A stretch of DNA of 5,869 nucleotides from an uncultured Erysipelotrichaceae bacterium (GCA_934692455.1 CAKUTY010000091.1:1-5869), one strand, 5' to 3'. Positions 1 to 5,869 are shown, counted from the first letter of the stretch. The notes: generated from the sequence alone by a model not told the origin. A program made the numbers and translations.

Positions 1-76
1 TGGTGGAGGTTAACGGGCTCGAACCGCTGACCCTCTGCTTGTAAGGCAGATGCTCTCCCAACTGAGCTAAACCTCC
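1..76 (-). tRNA. tRNA-Val (anticodon UAC), CCA end encoded
   Basis: Read on the minus strand this folds into a complete 76-nt cloverleaf. The acceptor stem pairs 5' GGAGGTT (70-76) with AACCTCC (5-11), the discriminator is A (4), and CCA is encoded at 1-3. The D-arm stem is GCTC/GAGC. The anticodon stem TCTGC/GCAGA closes the 7-nt loop CTTACAA, giving anticodon TAC (plus-strand gta at 41-43), which reads valine GUN codons. The variable loop has 5 nt, and the T-arm AGCGG/CCGTT, with one G-U pair, holds TTCGAGC. All parts have standard lengths. The gene ends at the window edge, so it may be the first of a tRNA cluster continuing to the left; that cannot be seen here. Confidence 0.97.
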
Positions 77-87
77 AGCGCCTATTA

Positions 88-117
88 ACTATACCATGTA
101 TTTTGATACCCTGTCAA
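88..117 (-). promoter_or_regulatory. Sigma-A-type promoter of tRNA-Val
   Basis: On the minus strand there is a perfect -35 TTGACA (112-117), an 18-bp spacer and a -10 TATAGT (88-93, five of six consensus bases). Transcription would start near 80-82, leaving only about five bases of 5' leader before the mature tRNA end at 76. The near-consensus hexamers and A/T tracts upstream fit a strong stable-RNA promoter. It faces away from the TraB-family gene terminator, so the tRNA is probably transcribed independently. Confidence 0.88.
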
Positions 118-121
118 CAAA

Positions 122-145
122 TTTTTAAAACTTTTTTTAAAACTT
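122..145 (-). repeat. Two tandem 12-bp A/T-tract units, possible UP element
   Basis: Plus-strand TTTTTAAAACTT occurs twice with no gap, at 122-133 and 134-145, as a perfect direct repeat. On the transcribed minus strand the units lie immediately upstream of the tRNA promoter -35 hexamer, with four bases (118-121) between. Alternating A and T tracts in this position are typical of UP elements, which bind the C-terminal domain of the RNA polymerase alpha subunit and boost rRNA and tRNA promoters. The repeat is seen directly; the UP-element role is inference. In DNA this AT-rich, a short A/T repeat can also arise by chance. Confidence 0.5.
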
Positions 146-159
146 TCTTCCAAATCTTC

Positions 160-181
160 AAAAAGTGCCTAAAATAGGGCA
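160..181 (-). terminator. Weak hairpin with U-run, possible secondary terminator
   Basis: On the minus strand, TGCC (178-181) pairs with GGCA (166-169). Past a bulged base at 177, two further A-T pairs close a three-base loop. The 3' arm is followed by C and then five T (plus-strand A160-164). It lies downstream of the better terminator at 227-257 and could catch read-through from the TraB-family gene before the tRNA promoter. The stem is short and bulged, so this is only a tentative call. Confidence 0.22.
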
Positions 182-226
182 TTCTGAGCGATAAAAAGAT
201 TTTGAATAATCTTGTTTTGGCTTATG

Positions 227-257
227 AAAAAAGAGTGACTTTCTTAATATCACTCTT
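227..257 (-). terminator. Intrinsic terminator of the TraB-family gene
   Basis: On the minus strand AAGAGTGA (250-257) pairs perfectly with TCACTCTT (231-238) around an 11-base loop. The 3' arm runs into four more T (227-230), making a six-T tract. The stem begins inside the stop codon of the TraB-family gene (TAA at 256-258), so transcription can end right after translation. The stem is 8 bp and AT-rich, which is common in low-GC genomes. The plus strand lacks a U-run straight after the hairpin, so the terminator looks one-directional. Confidence 0.8.
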
Positions 258-1419
258 AAATATTTTTTAAAAATGTTGTAAAAATGTCTAATCCAGAGAT
301 AAATGTGCCAATACTTGAGAAGACGTTGGCAAATACAACAATCAATAAAATTCTTGTAACTCTATTTTTCCAGAAGCCTTTTAAAGTATTAGTGTCTTCA
401 CCTAGGTTCTCAAAGTCTTTAACCTTAGGCTTTCTAATCATAGCTTCCACTATACCAGCAAACCAACCGGCTGCAAGTAAAGGATTAAGTGATGTGATAG
501 GTGCCATCACAAAGGCTGTAAGGATACTAAGTGGATGACCGAATGCTAATAGGGTACCTAAAGCACTTAAAGTACCATTCCAAAGAATCCATGATTTAAT
601 TTGACTTAAACCAGCATCCCTGTTTGACCATAGAGTATAAATAATGATTGAAATAATAGCTATTGGAATTAACCATTTAATTACTGTTCCAATACCCTTT
701 TTCTTTTTAACGACATTTAATTCATTAATATCGATATCCTTATTTAAGTTTCTTTCAATACCACCTGCATGAGCTGCTCCAATGATCGCAACAATTTTCT
801 TACCATCAGCATTCTTAATCTTAGAAGATAAATAAGCATCTCTTTCATCTACCAATATTTTTTTAACATTAGGGAATTCTTTACCAACCTCGTTTAAGGC
901 TGCTTCAAGAGCGTCTGCTTCTTTCAATGCTTGTAAATCTTCTTCGGAAATTTCTTCATCATCAAAGATGGAACCGATAATACTTACAAGCAACTTAGAT
1001 TTTTCATATAAGCCTAAACTATTCCAAATACGAGAGAAGGTAGTCTTGATAGGTCTATCAGCTAAAACAAGTGGTACATTTAATTCTTTTGCTTGTTTAA
1101 TGCCTTCTAACATTTCACCACCAGAATTAGAGTCCATATTGATAGCCATTCTTCTTTGGAAAGAAGCAAGAATTAGGTTTACTAATAAAAAGCCTACTTT
1201 CTTTTCTTTGATGACCTTAACAATATCGGTATCACTCCATTTTTCAGGATCACTAATTTTCTTATATCGATCTTCATCGAGTTCGATACAAATCGCATCA
1301 GGCTTAACTTCCCCAATACATTCTTTAACATCATTTATGCTGTTTTTAGAAACATGAGCAGTTTTTACAAGATAAATCTCTTTATCTTTATAATTTAATT
1401 TCACAATATTTTCATTCAT
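256..1419 (-). CDS. TraB/PrgY-family membrane protein
   Basis: The 387-residue protein matches the TraB/PrgY family; its namesake PrgY reduces release of peptide pheromone in enterococci, and the wider superfamily (including Tiki) is thought to hold metal-dependent peptidases. The substrate here is unknown. Visible family signatures are TAHVS (20-24), IELDEDRY (45-52), FQRRMA (87-92), ADRPI (120-124), VDERDAYL (190-197) and a GAAH motif (214-217). The C-terminal half is membrane-embedded: helices at about 243-263 and 275-294, a hydrophobic stretch at 295-326 containing GHPLSILTAF and TSLNPLLAAGWFAGIVEA, and a helix near 353-377. Family members usually have GTAH at the first histidine; here it is KTAH, so that GxxH glycine is missing. 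The ATG at 1417-1419 is the only plausible start, because the next Met is residue 91, past the first motif. No SD sequence precedes it. The gene diverges from cdaA and ends in its own terminator. Family assignment is firm; function is not. Confidence 0.88.
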   Translation of the reverse strand: MNENIVKLNYKDKEIYLVKTAHVSKNSINDVKECIGEVKPDAICIELDEDRYKKISDPEKWSDTDIVKVIKEKKVGFLLVNLILASFQRRMAINMDSNSGGEMLEGIKQAKELNVPLVLADRPIKTTFSRIWNSLGLYEKSKLLVSIIGSIFDDEEISEEDLQALKEADALEAALNEVGKEFPNVKKILVDERDAYLSSKIKNADGKKIVAIIGAAHAGGIERNLNKDIDINELNVVKKKKGIGTVIKWLIPIAIISIIIYTLWSNRDAGLSQIKSWILWNGTLSALGTLLAFGHPLSILTAFVMAPITSLNPLLAAGWFAGIVEAMIRKPKVKDFENLGEDTNTLKGFWKNRVTRILLIVVFANVFSSIGTFISGLDIFTTFLKNI

Positions 1420-1425
1420 GACTAT

Positions 1426-1454
1426 ATTCTATCGCATTATCCAAATATGCTATA
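1426..1454 (-). promoter_or_regulatory. Candidate promoter of the TraB-family gene
   Basis: On the minus strand a -10-like TAGAAT (1426-1431) lies about seven bases from the ATG. The matching -35 position, TATAGC (1449-1454, 17-bp spacer), is poor. If used, the mRNA would start at or next to the start codon, making it leaderless, which would fit the absent SD. An alternative -10, GATAAT (1436-1441), would give a leader of roughly ten bases, also without an SD. Only the -10 resemblance is seen; everything else is inference. Confidence 0.3.
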
Positions 1455-1456
1455 AT
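1448..1456 (+). promoter_or_regulatory. Extended -10 promoter for the cdaA operon
   Basis: The sequence TGC TATAAT is a perfect extended -10 element (TG at 1448-1449, TATAAT at 1451-1456). No good -35 is visible around 1427-1433, as expected for extended -10 promoters, which depend less on it. Initiation near 1463 would leave a leader of only about 18 bases, just enough for the SD and too short for a riboswitch or attenuator. It overlaps the candidate control region of the divergent TraB-family gene. Confidence 0.72.
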
Positions 1457-1469
1457 GAATTGACTTATA

Positions 1470-1476
1470 AAGGAGG
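1470..1476 (+). promoter_or_regulatory. Shine-Dalgarno site fixing the cdaA start
   Basis: AAGGAGG lies four bases upstream of the ATG at 1481. The spacing is slightly short, but the match to the anti-SD is full length. This site and the promoter at 1448-1456 both fall inside the same reading frame extended back to an ATG at 1418. They therefore decide the start at 1481 and exclude the 21 extra codons. Confidence 0.85.
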
Positions 1477-1480
1477 GTTT

Positions 1481-2470
1481 ATGCCAGATTATAATATAAA
1501 TCTAACAATACAAAATATATGGCACGTGTTTAGAATAGTGCTTGATATCGGCATTATGTGGTTCATTCTATACTACGCCATTCTATTTGTAAGAAATAAT
1601 AATCGTACAATACAAATCTTTAAAGGAATCATCTTTATTTTAATATTTAACGGAATTGCAAGATTACTTGGTCTTACTACATTAGAATATTTTTCTAACA
1701 CATTAATTAGCTGGGGCTTTTTAGCTGTAATAATTATTTTCCAACCAGAAATTAGAGGAGCTTTGGAGAAAATTGGTAAGACTAATGCGTTTTCAAAGAT
1801 CACAACTTTGTTGGCTAATGAAAAAGAAGATCTTGTTAATCAAATTTACGATGCAGCTATTGTCTTATCACATGAAAGAATTGGTGCTCTTATTTCCATT
1901 GAACAATCAAATAGTTTGCAGGATTATGTAAAAACCGGTATCGCAGTAAACGCAACTGTTTCTAAAGAATTATTATGTTCTATCTTTATGACTACAACTC
2001 CTTTACATGATGGTGCTGTAATTATTCAAGGTGATAAGATTGCTTGTGCAAGTGCTTATTTTCCGCCAACTAGTATTAATTTATCTAGCAGATATGGTGC
2101 AAGACATAGAGCTGGTCTTGGAATTTCTGAAGTGAGTGATGCGCTTACCATTGTTGTATCAGAAGAGACAAGTGCTATTTCTATTGCGGAAAATGGACGT
2201 ATCTTTACCGTTAATGAGAAACAACTAAAAGAATATTTGAGAAAAGTTATTTGTAATGATGAAATCGAAATCGGTGATACTTCAACTTCTAGAAGAAAAC
2301 TAAAGATTGAAGATGATCCTGAATTTATCATTAAAAACGAAGAAGGCGGTATGAAAGTTCCTTTTAATAACCGCTTTAAAGTGAATAAAAAGGCTAAACA
2401 ACAAGCAACTGATTTTAAAGTTGAATCGGTTGATGTAAAAGAAAGTGAGGATAAGGTAGATGGCAAGTAA
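1481..2470 (+). CDS. cdaA: Membrane diadenylate cyclase CdaA (c-di-AMP synthase)
   Basis: This enzyme joins two ATP molecules into cyclic di-AMP, the second messenger controlling potassium and osmolyte uptake and cell-wall balance. The 329-residue protein has three N-terminal membrane helices (about 16-37, 44-63, 72-88), ending in the typical WGFLAVIIIFQPEIRGALE stretch, then the cytoplasmic DAC domain. Catalytic motifs are DGA (177-179, within LHDGAVII) and RHR (208-210, within GARHRAGLGISE), followed by ALTIVVSEETSAISIA. The start follows from the SD at 1470-1476 and from the family N-terminus; an upstream in-frame ATG is rejected. At 329 residues it is longer than the Bacillus enzyme (about 273). 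The excess is a charged, probably flexible tail from about 271 onward. The usual GTRHR is GARHR here. It is first in an operon with cdaR and glmM, whose products are known to bind and restrain CdaA in other Firmicutes. Confidence 0.96.
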   Translation: MPDYNINLTIQNIWHVFRIVLDIGIMWFILYYAILFVRNNNRTIQIFKGIIFILIFNGIARLLGLTTLEYFSNTLISWGFLAVIIIFQPEIRGALEKIGKTNAFSKITTLLANEKEDLVNQIYDAAIVLSHERIGALISIEQSNSLQDYVKTGIAVNATVSKELLCSIFMTTTPLHDGAVIIQGDKIACASAYFPPTSINLSSRYGARHRAGLGISEVSDALTIVVSEETSAISIAENGRIFTVNEKQLKEYLRKVICNDEIEIGDTSTSRRKLKIEDDPEFIIKNEEGGMKVPFNNRFKVNKKAKQQATDFKVESVDVKESEDKVDGK

Positions 2471-3812
2471 GATTAAAAATCCTCAAGATAAATTAAACGA
2501 GGCAAAAAAGATTGCTCGTAAGAATGCTAATAATGGAACTCTAGAATCATTTGAAGAAACTATTATAAGATTCTTTAGATGGACATCTTCGTTTGTTGAT
2601 AAGTTATTCTTCACAAAAACATATGCTATTATTTTTGCCTTTTTATTGTCATGCCTAGCATATTTCATTGTGAATTTTAACGATACAAGCTTTACAGCTG
2701 CACTTTCAAGTTCTAAAACACTTACAAATGTTAATGTGATTTCTAGATATAATTCCGAATCGTTTGAAGTAGGTGGTTTACCTGAAACTTGTGATGTTAC
2801 CATAACTGGTGATGCAGCTAGTGTTAATAATGCTGCTACTAAAACAGGAAGTTGTGTCTTAAACCTTGAAGGCTATACAGAGGGAACGTATACTGTAGAA
2901 TTAACTACCACAGGTTATGGTGATAGTGTTAATACTGTTATTAAACCAAGTCAAGTTACAGTTACTTTAAAACCAAAAACCACTGCTCAATTTGATTTAT
3001 CTTATGATTTCATAAATCAGAATCAATTAGATTCTAAATATATTTTAGGAACACCTGTTTTTGCCTCTGGCAACAACAAGGTTAATATCCGTGCTAGTCA
3101 AGATACACTTAATTCAATTGCTTTGGTAAAGGCACTGATTAATGTCGCAGGACAAACAAGTGACTTTGAAGTAGATGCGCCACTTGTTGCCTATGATGCA
3201 AATGGTAAGGTTGTTAATGCGGAAATTGTTCCAAATACCGTTACTGTTAAAGTTGGTATTTCATCACCTTCTAAGACAGTACCAATTAAATTGAATGTTA
3301 CTGGCAATGCACCACAAGGATTCTCACTAGAATCAGTTTCTATGAATCATCAAACTACTGAAATTTATGCATCTGAAAGTATTCTTGATACAATTAATGA
3401 AGTTACGGTTGATTTAGACTTGTCTACAGTAACTTCGGATACAGAAATTATTCAACCGGTTGTTTTACCAAATGGGGTTAAGGCAAGTTCGGTTTCAACG
3501 GTTACTTTAAAGGCTACTTTGGGTGCAACAAGCGAAAAAGTGATTGAGAATGTAACTTTAAACTCAATCAACAATAATAATGGTTATGGTGTAAGCTATG
3601 CAGACACCTTGAAAGTTTCATTAATTATTAAAGGAACTCAAAGTAATATTGATAAAGTTAGTGCTTCTGATTTCTTTGTCTATGTAGATTTTAAGGATTT
3701 AGAACCAGGAACATATGATTTACCAATTTCAGTAAATATAAACACAGATGCTTATGTATCTGCTGAAGTAAATCCAAAGAATTTAAATATTACATTAGTA
3801 TCACAGGAGTAA
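2460..3812 (+). CDS. cdaR: CdaA regulatory protein CdaR (YbbR repeats)
   Basis: CdaR is a single-pass membrane protein that binds CdaA and tunes c-di-AMP synthesis. This 450-residue protein has one helix (about 53-72, YAIIFAFLLSCLAYFIV) and then four YbbR-type beta-rich repeats outside the membrane (about 77-171, 176-266, 273-352, 360-448). Repeat ends show the family pattern, as in KPSQVTVTLKPK, VPNTVTVKVGI and NPKNLNITLVS. There is no cleavable signal peptide; the helix should act as an anchor with the N-terminus inside. The roughly 50-residue basic segment before the helix is unusual, since the Bacillus protein has only a few residues there. Two cysteines, C111 and C132, sit in the first extracytoplasmic repeat. 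The ATG lies inside the end of cdaA (11-bp overlap), with GTGAGG at 2445-2450 as likely SD, so translation is probably coupled. Identity is strong from domains plus gene order. Confidence 0.93.
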   Translation: MASKIKNPQDKLNEAKKIARKNANNGTLESFEETIIRFFRWTSSFVDKLFFTKTYAIIFAFLLSCLAYFIVNFNDTSFTAALSSSKTLTNVNVISRYNSESFEVGGLPETCDVTITGDAASVNNAATKTGSCVLNLEGYTEGTYTVELTTTGYGDSVNTVIKPSQVTVTLKPKTTAQFDLSYDFINQNQLDSKYILGTPVFASGNNKVNIRASQDTLNSIALVKALINVAGQTSDFEVDAPLVAYDANGKVVNAEIVPNTVTVKVGISSPSKTVPIKLNVTGNAPQGFSLESVSMNHQTTEIYASESILDTINEVTVDLDLSTVTSDTEIIQPVVLPNGVKASSVSTVTLKATLGATSEKVIENVTLNSINNNNGYGVSYADTLKVSLIIKGTQSNIDKVSASDFFVYVDFKDLEPGTYDLPISVNINTDAYVSAEVNPKNLNITLVSQE

Positions 3813-3816
3813 AATT

Positions 3817-5157
3817 ATGGGTAAATATTTTGGAACAGATGGTATTAGGGGAGATGCCAATACTACATTATCTTTAGAAACAGCTTTGAAAATTGGACGT
3901 TATGTGGGTAACTATTATAAGAAAAACGGTCAAGGAAAGGTTGTTGTTGGTAAGGATACACGTTTGTCAAGTTCGATGTTTGAAAATGCTCTAGCTGCAG
4001 CTATATCAAGCTGCGGCTCTGACGTTTATCTTTTAGGCTATTGTTCAACACCTTGTTTGGCATATGTAGCTGAAAAAGAAAAGTTTGATGCAGGCATTAT
4101 GATTTCAGCATCACACAATCCATTTAGTGACAATGGAATTAAACTTTTTGGCAACAATGGAGTTAAATTAGCTGAAGAAGTTTTATTATTAATCGAAGAT
4201 TATATCGATAATCCTGTAGGCATCGAATATGCTACTAAGGATCAAATCGGTCATATTTATGAATATTCAAGGGGTATTGAAGAATATAAGGAACATATTA
4301 ATGACTTATATCCACTTGATTTGAGCGGCTATAAGTTGATAGTTGATTTGGCAAACGGTTCTAATTGCGTAACCGCTAAGGATGTTCTTAACAAGACCAA
4401 GGCTGAAGTAACTTATATCAATGATGATTTCAATGGTATAAATATCAACAATAAGTGTGGTAGTACTCACTTACAAATGTTACAAGAAAAAGTAAAAGAA
4501 GGCGATTATGATCTTGGCTTTGCGTTTGATGGCGATGCCGATAGAGTGCTTTTTGTTGATCATAAAGGTGATGTAATAGATGGTGATAAGATTATGTATA
4601 TGTTATCTAAATACCTTAAGGAACATAATCTATTAACTAATAACACTTTAGTTACTACTGTTATGTCTAATATGGGCTTATTCAAGGCTTTAGAAAAGAT
4701 TGATATTAACACTAATATTACACCTGTAGGTGATAAGTATGTATTGGAGTCAATGTTAAATAATGACTTCGTGATTGGCGGTGAACAATCAGGTCATATC
4801 ATTTATAAAAATGATGCCAACTATGGTGATGGCCTAAGAAATGCCTTATTTGTATTAAAAGTACTTCAAGAAAAGAATATGAATATTGATGAGGCTACAA
4901 GCGAATTAAGAGTTTATCCTCAATTATTGGTTAATCAAAGAGTTGTTGATAAGACAATTGTCTTAAATGATGAAACAATTAATGCGAAGATTAAGGAAAT
5001 CAGTGATGAACTAGGTGATAACGGCAGAATTTTGGTTAGACCTAGCGGTACTGAGCCTTTGATTAGAGTAATGGTTGAGGCGGAAACAGATGAATTGTGT
5101 CATAAAGATGTTTATGAAGTAATTGATCTTATTAAGGAAAAGGGTTATTGTGCTTAA
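3817..5157 (+). CDS. glmM: Phosphoglucosamine mutase GlmM
   Basis: GlmM converts glucosamine-6-phosphate to glucosamine-1-phosphate in the cytoplasm, on the route to UDP-GlcNAc for peptidoglycan. The 446-residue length is normal for the family (about 448 in Bacillus). All landmarks are present: KYFGTDGIRG at the N-terminus (3-12), the active-site SASHNP (97-102) with S99 as the phosphorylated serine, metal-binding DGDADR (238-243), the sugar-binding loop GGEQSGH (321-327), and the phosphate-binding RPSGTEP (408-414) in the C-terminal domain. These separate it from phosphomannomutase-like relatives. AGGAG at 3805-3809 lies seven bases before the ATG, and only four bases separate it from the cdaR stop. 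The cdaA-cdaR-glmM order is widely conserved; GlmM from several Firmicutes binds the CdaA catalytic domain and inhibits it, tying messenger level to wall precursor synthesis. No anomaly is visible. Confidence 0.98.
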   Translation: MGKYFGTDGIRGDANTTLSLETALKIGRYVGNYYKKNGQGKVVVGKDTRLSSSMFENALAAAISSCGSDVYLLGYCSTPCLAYVAEKEKFDAGIMISASHNPFSDNGIKLFGNNGVKLAEEVLLLIEDYIDNPVGIEYATKDQIGHIYEYSRGIEEYKEHINDLYPLDLSGYKLIVDLANGSNCVTAKDVLNKTKAEVTYINDDFNGININNKCGSTHLQMLQEKVKEGDYDLGFAFDGDADRVLFVDHKGDVIDGDKIMYMLSKYLKEHNLLTNNTLVTTVMSNMGLFKALEKIDINTNITPVGDKYVLESMLNNDFVIGGEQSGHIIYKNDANYGDGLRNALFVLKVLQEKNMNIDEATSELRVYPQLLVNQRVVDKTIVLNDETINAKIKEISDELGDNGRILVRPSGTEPLIRVMVEAETDELCHKDVYEVIDLIKEKGYCA

Positions 5158-5814
5158 ATGAAAAAAATTATCAATGTCGTTGAGGATGAAAAAGATCTTA
5201 ACGAACTAGTAAAGAGATATCTTGAAAAAGAGGGGTATATAGTAAATTCATACCTTACTTTTGATGAGGCTTATGCTCACTTAGATGATGAAGTTGACTT
5301 ATGGGTTTTGGATATCATGCTAGATGATAAGAGTGGTTTTGATTTAATTGAGGAAATTAAGTCACGTGACCAAAATAAACCGGTAATTTTCATGTCGGCT
5401 CGTGATAAAGAATTTGACCGTATTATAGGACTAGAAAAAGGCAGTGATGACTATATCACTAAGCCTTTCTCTCCTAAGGAAATGGTATTAAGAGTAAATA
5501 ACATTATCAAAAGAGTATATAAGGAAGATGCTAGAATCAATGTTGATGGTTATCTTATTGATGAAGGCAAACGCATTGTTTATGATGACAACAATAATGT
5601 TATCGATTTAACTACTAAAGAATTTGATCTTTTGATGTTGTTTGTTAAGAATAGAGGAACGGCTTTTTTAAGAGAACAAATCCTTGAAAAAGTATGGGAT
5701 GATAACTATTTCGGTAGTGATCGTGTTGTTGACGATACGCTTAGAAGACTTAGAAAAAAGATGCCAAATATTAATATCCAAACCATTTATGGTTTTGGTT
5801 ATCGTTTAAGTTAG
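5158..5814 (+). CDS. OmpR/PhoB-family response regulator
   Basis: This 218-residue protein is a DNA-binding transcription regulator switched by phosphorylation. The receiver domain (about 3-117) has the acidic pocket E9-D10, phospho-acceptor D52 (VLDIML), switch residue S80 (FMSAR) and conserved K102 (ITKPFSP). The winged-helix domain (about 125-218) has LTTKEFDLLMLF (151-162), a recognition-helix region DRVVDDTLRRLRKK (188-201) and the terminal wing IQTIYGFGYRL. All key residues are intact, so it should be functional. The start codon abuts the glmM stop with no gap, and no good SD is positioned: AGGG at 5141-5144 is about 13 bases away. Translation is therefore probably coupled to glmM. A likely sensor kinase begins one base after its stop. 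Family is certain; the regulon and signal cannot be read from sequence, so no gene symbol is given. Confidence 0.95.
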   Translation: MKKIINVVEDEKDLNELVKRYLEKEGYIVNSYLTFDEAYAHLDDEVDLWVLDIMLDDKSGFDLIEEIKSRDQNKPVIFMSARDKEFDRIIGLEKGSDDYITKPFSPKEMVLRVNNIIKRVYKEDARINVDGYLIDEGKRIVYDDNNNVIDLTTKEFDLLMLFVKNRGTAFLREQILEKVWDDNYFGSDRVVDDTLRRLRKKMPNINIQTIYGFGYRLS

Positions 5815-5815
5815 T

Positions 5816-5869
5816 ATGAAAAGATTAAAAATCTGGATAAATGGCTTTAATTTAATACAACAATATTTT
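5816..5869 (+). CDS. Start of probable sensor histidine kinase (cut by window end)
   Basis: An ATG one base after the response regulator stop opens a frame that stays open for 18 codons to the window edge, encoding MKRLKIWINGFNLIQQYF. A short basic start followed by hydrophobic and aromatic residues fits the beginning of a membrane sensor kinase, and kinase genes usually follow their OmpR-type regulator. No SD is obvious, so re-initiation after the regulator is likely. The visible residues alone do not prove a kinase; the call rests mainly on gene context. Confidence 0.5.
   Translation, partial: MKRLKIWINGFNLIQQYF

Noticed and set aside
196..213. Inverted repeat AAGATT/AATCTT with a 6-base loop, followed on the minus strand by a T-run
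   Set aside because: The stem is only six pairs and almost all A-T, so it is expected by chance in such AT-rich DNA. A much better terminator lies next to it.
77..255. Possible small gene or ncRNA in the gap between tRNA-Val and the TraB-family gene
   Set aside because: No convincing start with an SD is present. The visible content is explained by the tRNA promoter, A/T tracts and terminator-like hairpins.
284..1357. Plus-strand open frames (284-538, 968-1357) opposite the TraB-family gene
   Set aside because: They lie entirely antisense to a gene with clear family motifs, show no recognisable domain and have no SD.
1418..1480. In-frame upstream ATG giving CdaA 21 extra N-terminal residues
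   Set aside because: The extra codons cover the extended -10 and the SD, and no SD precedes 1418. The start at 1481 matches the family N-terminus.
1457..1480. Possible c-di-AMP riboswitch or other leader control ahead of cdaA
   Set aside because: The predicted leader is about 18 bases, too short for any riboswitch, and no hairpin is present.
1573..2803. Minus-strand open frames (1573-1803, 2056-2466, 2483-2803) opposite cdaA and cdaR
   Set aside because: They are antisense shadows of well-supported genes, with low-complexity Ser/Leu/Phe-rich translations and no known motif.
256..5814. No TGA stop codon among five genes, hinting at a code with TGA as tryptophan
   Set aside because: Tryptophans seen here use TGG, no in-frame TGA occurs in any gene, and five TAA/TAG stops are unremarkable in AT-rich DNA.

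Overview
The window is AT-rich chromosomal DNA from a low-GC Gram-positive bacterium. The evidence is the strong Shine-Dalgarno (SD) sites, AT-rich codon use, a tRNA with an encoded CCA end, and above all the cdaA-cdaR-glmM gene order, which is characteristic of Firmicutes. The very low GC and long cytoplasmic tails suggest a member of Erysipelotrichia or a relative, but that placement is inference. Nothing in the window looks like a mobile element, prophage, CRISPR array or recent transfer.

Layout. A tRNA-Val(UAC) gene sits at the left edge on the minus strand (1-76). A strong sigma-A-type promoter lies just to its right (88-117), with an A/T-tract tandem repeat upstream of that (122-145). 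An intergenic stretch with weak hairpins and one good intrinsic terminator (227-257) follows. Next is a minus-strand gene for a TraB/PrgY-family membrane protein (256-1419). A 61-bp divergent intergenic region (1420-1480) carries an extended -10 promoter for the rightward genes. All remaining genes are on the plus strand and tightly packed: cdaA (1481-2470), cdaR (2460-3812, 11-bp overlap), glmM (3817-5157), an OmpR/PhoB-type response regulator (5158-5814, no gap) and the first 18 codons of a probable sensor kinase (from 5816). No stretch over 300 bases lacks a gene; the largest gap is 77-255.

How the genes work together. CdaA makes cyclic di-AMP at the membrane, CdaR is its extracytoplasmic-facing regulator, and GlmM makes glucosamine-1-phosphate for peptidoglycan precursors. 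In studied Firmicutes these three proteins interact physically and link c-di-AMP level to envelope synthesis. Here a two-component regulator appears to be appended to the same transcription unit. No terminator or clear internal promoter was seen between cdaA and the right edge.

The window is mainly a conserved housekeeping locus. I do not see a wholly new system. The points most worth a second look are the paired cytoplasmic extensions of CdaA and CdaR, the two-component system joined to the operon, and the TraB-family gene with an altered first histidine motif and no SD.
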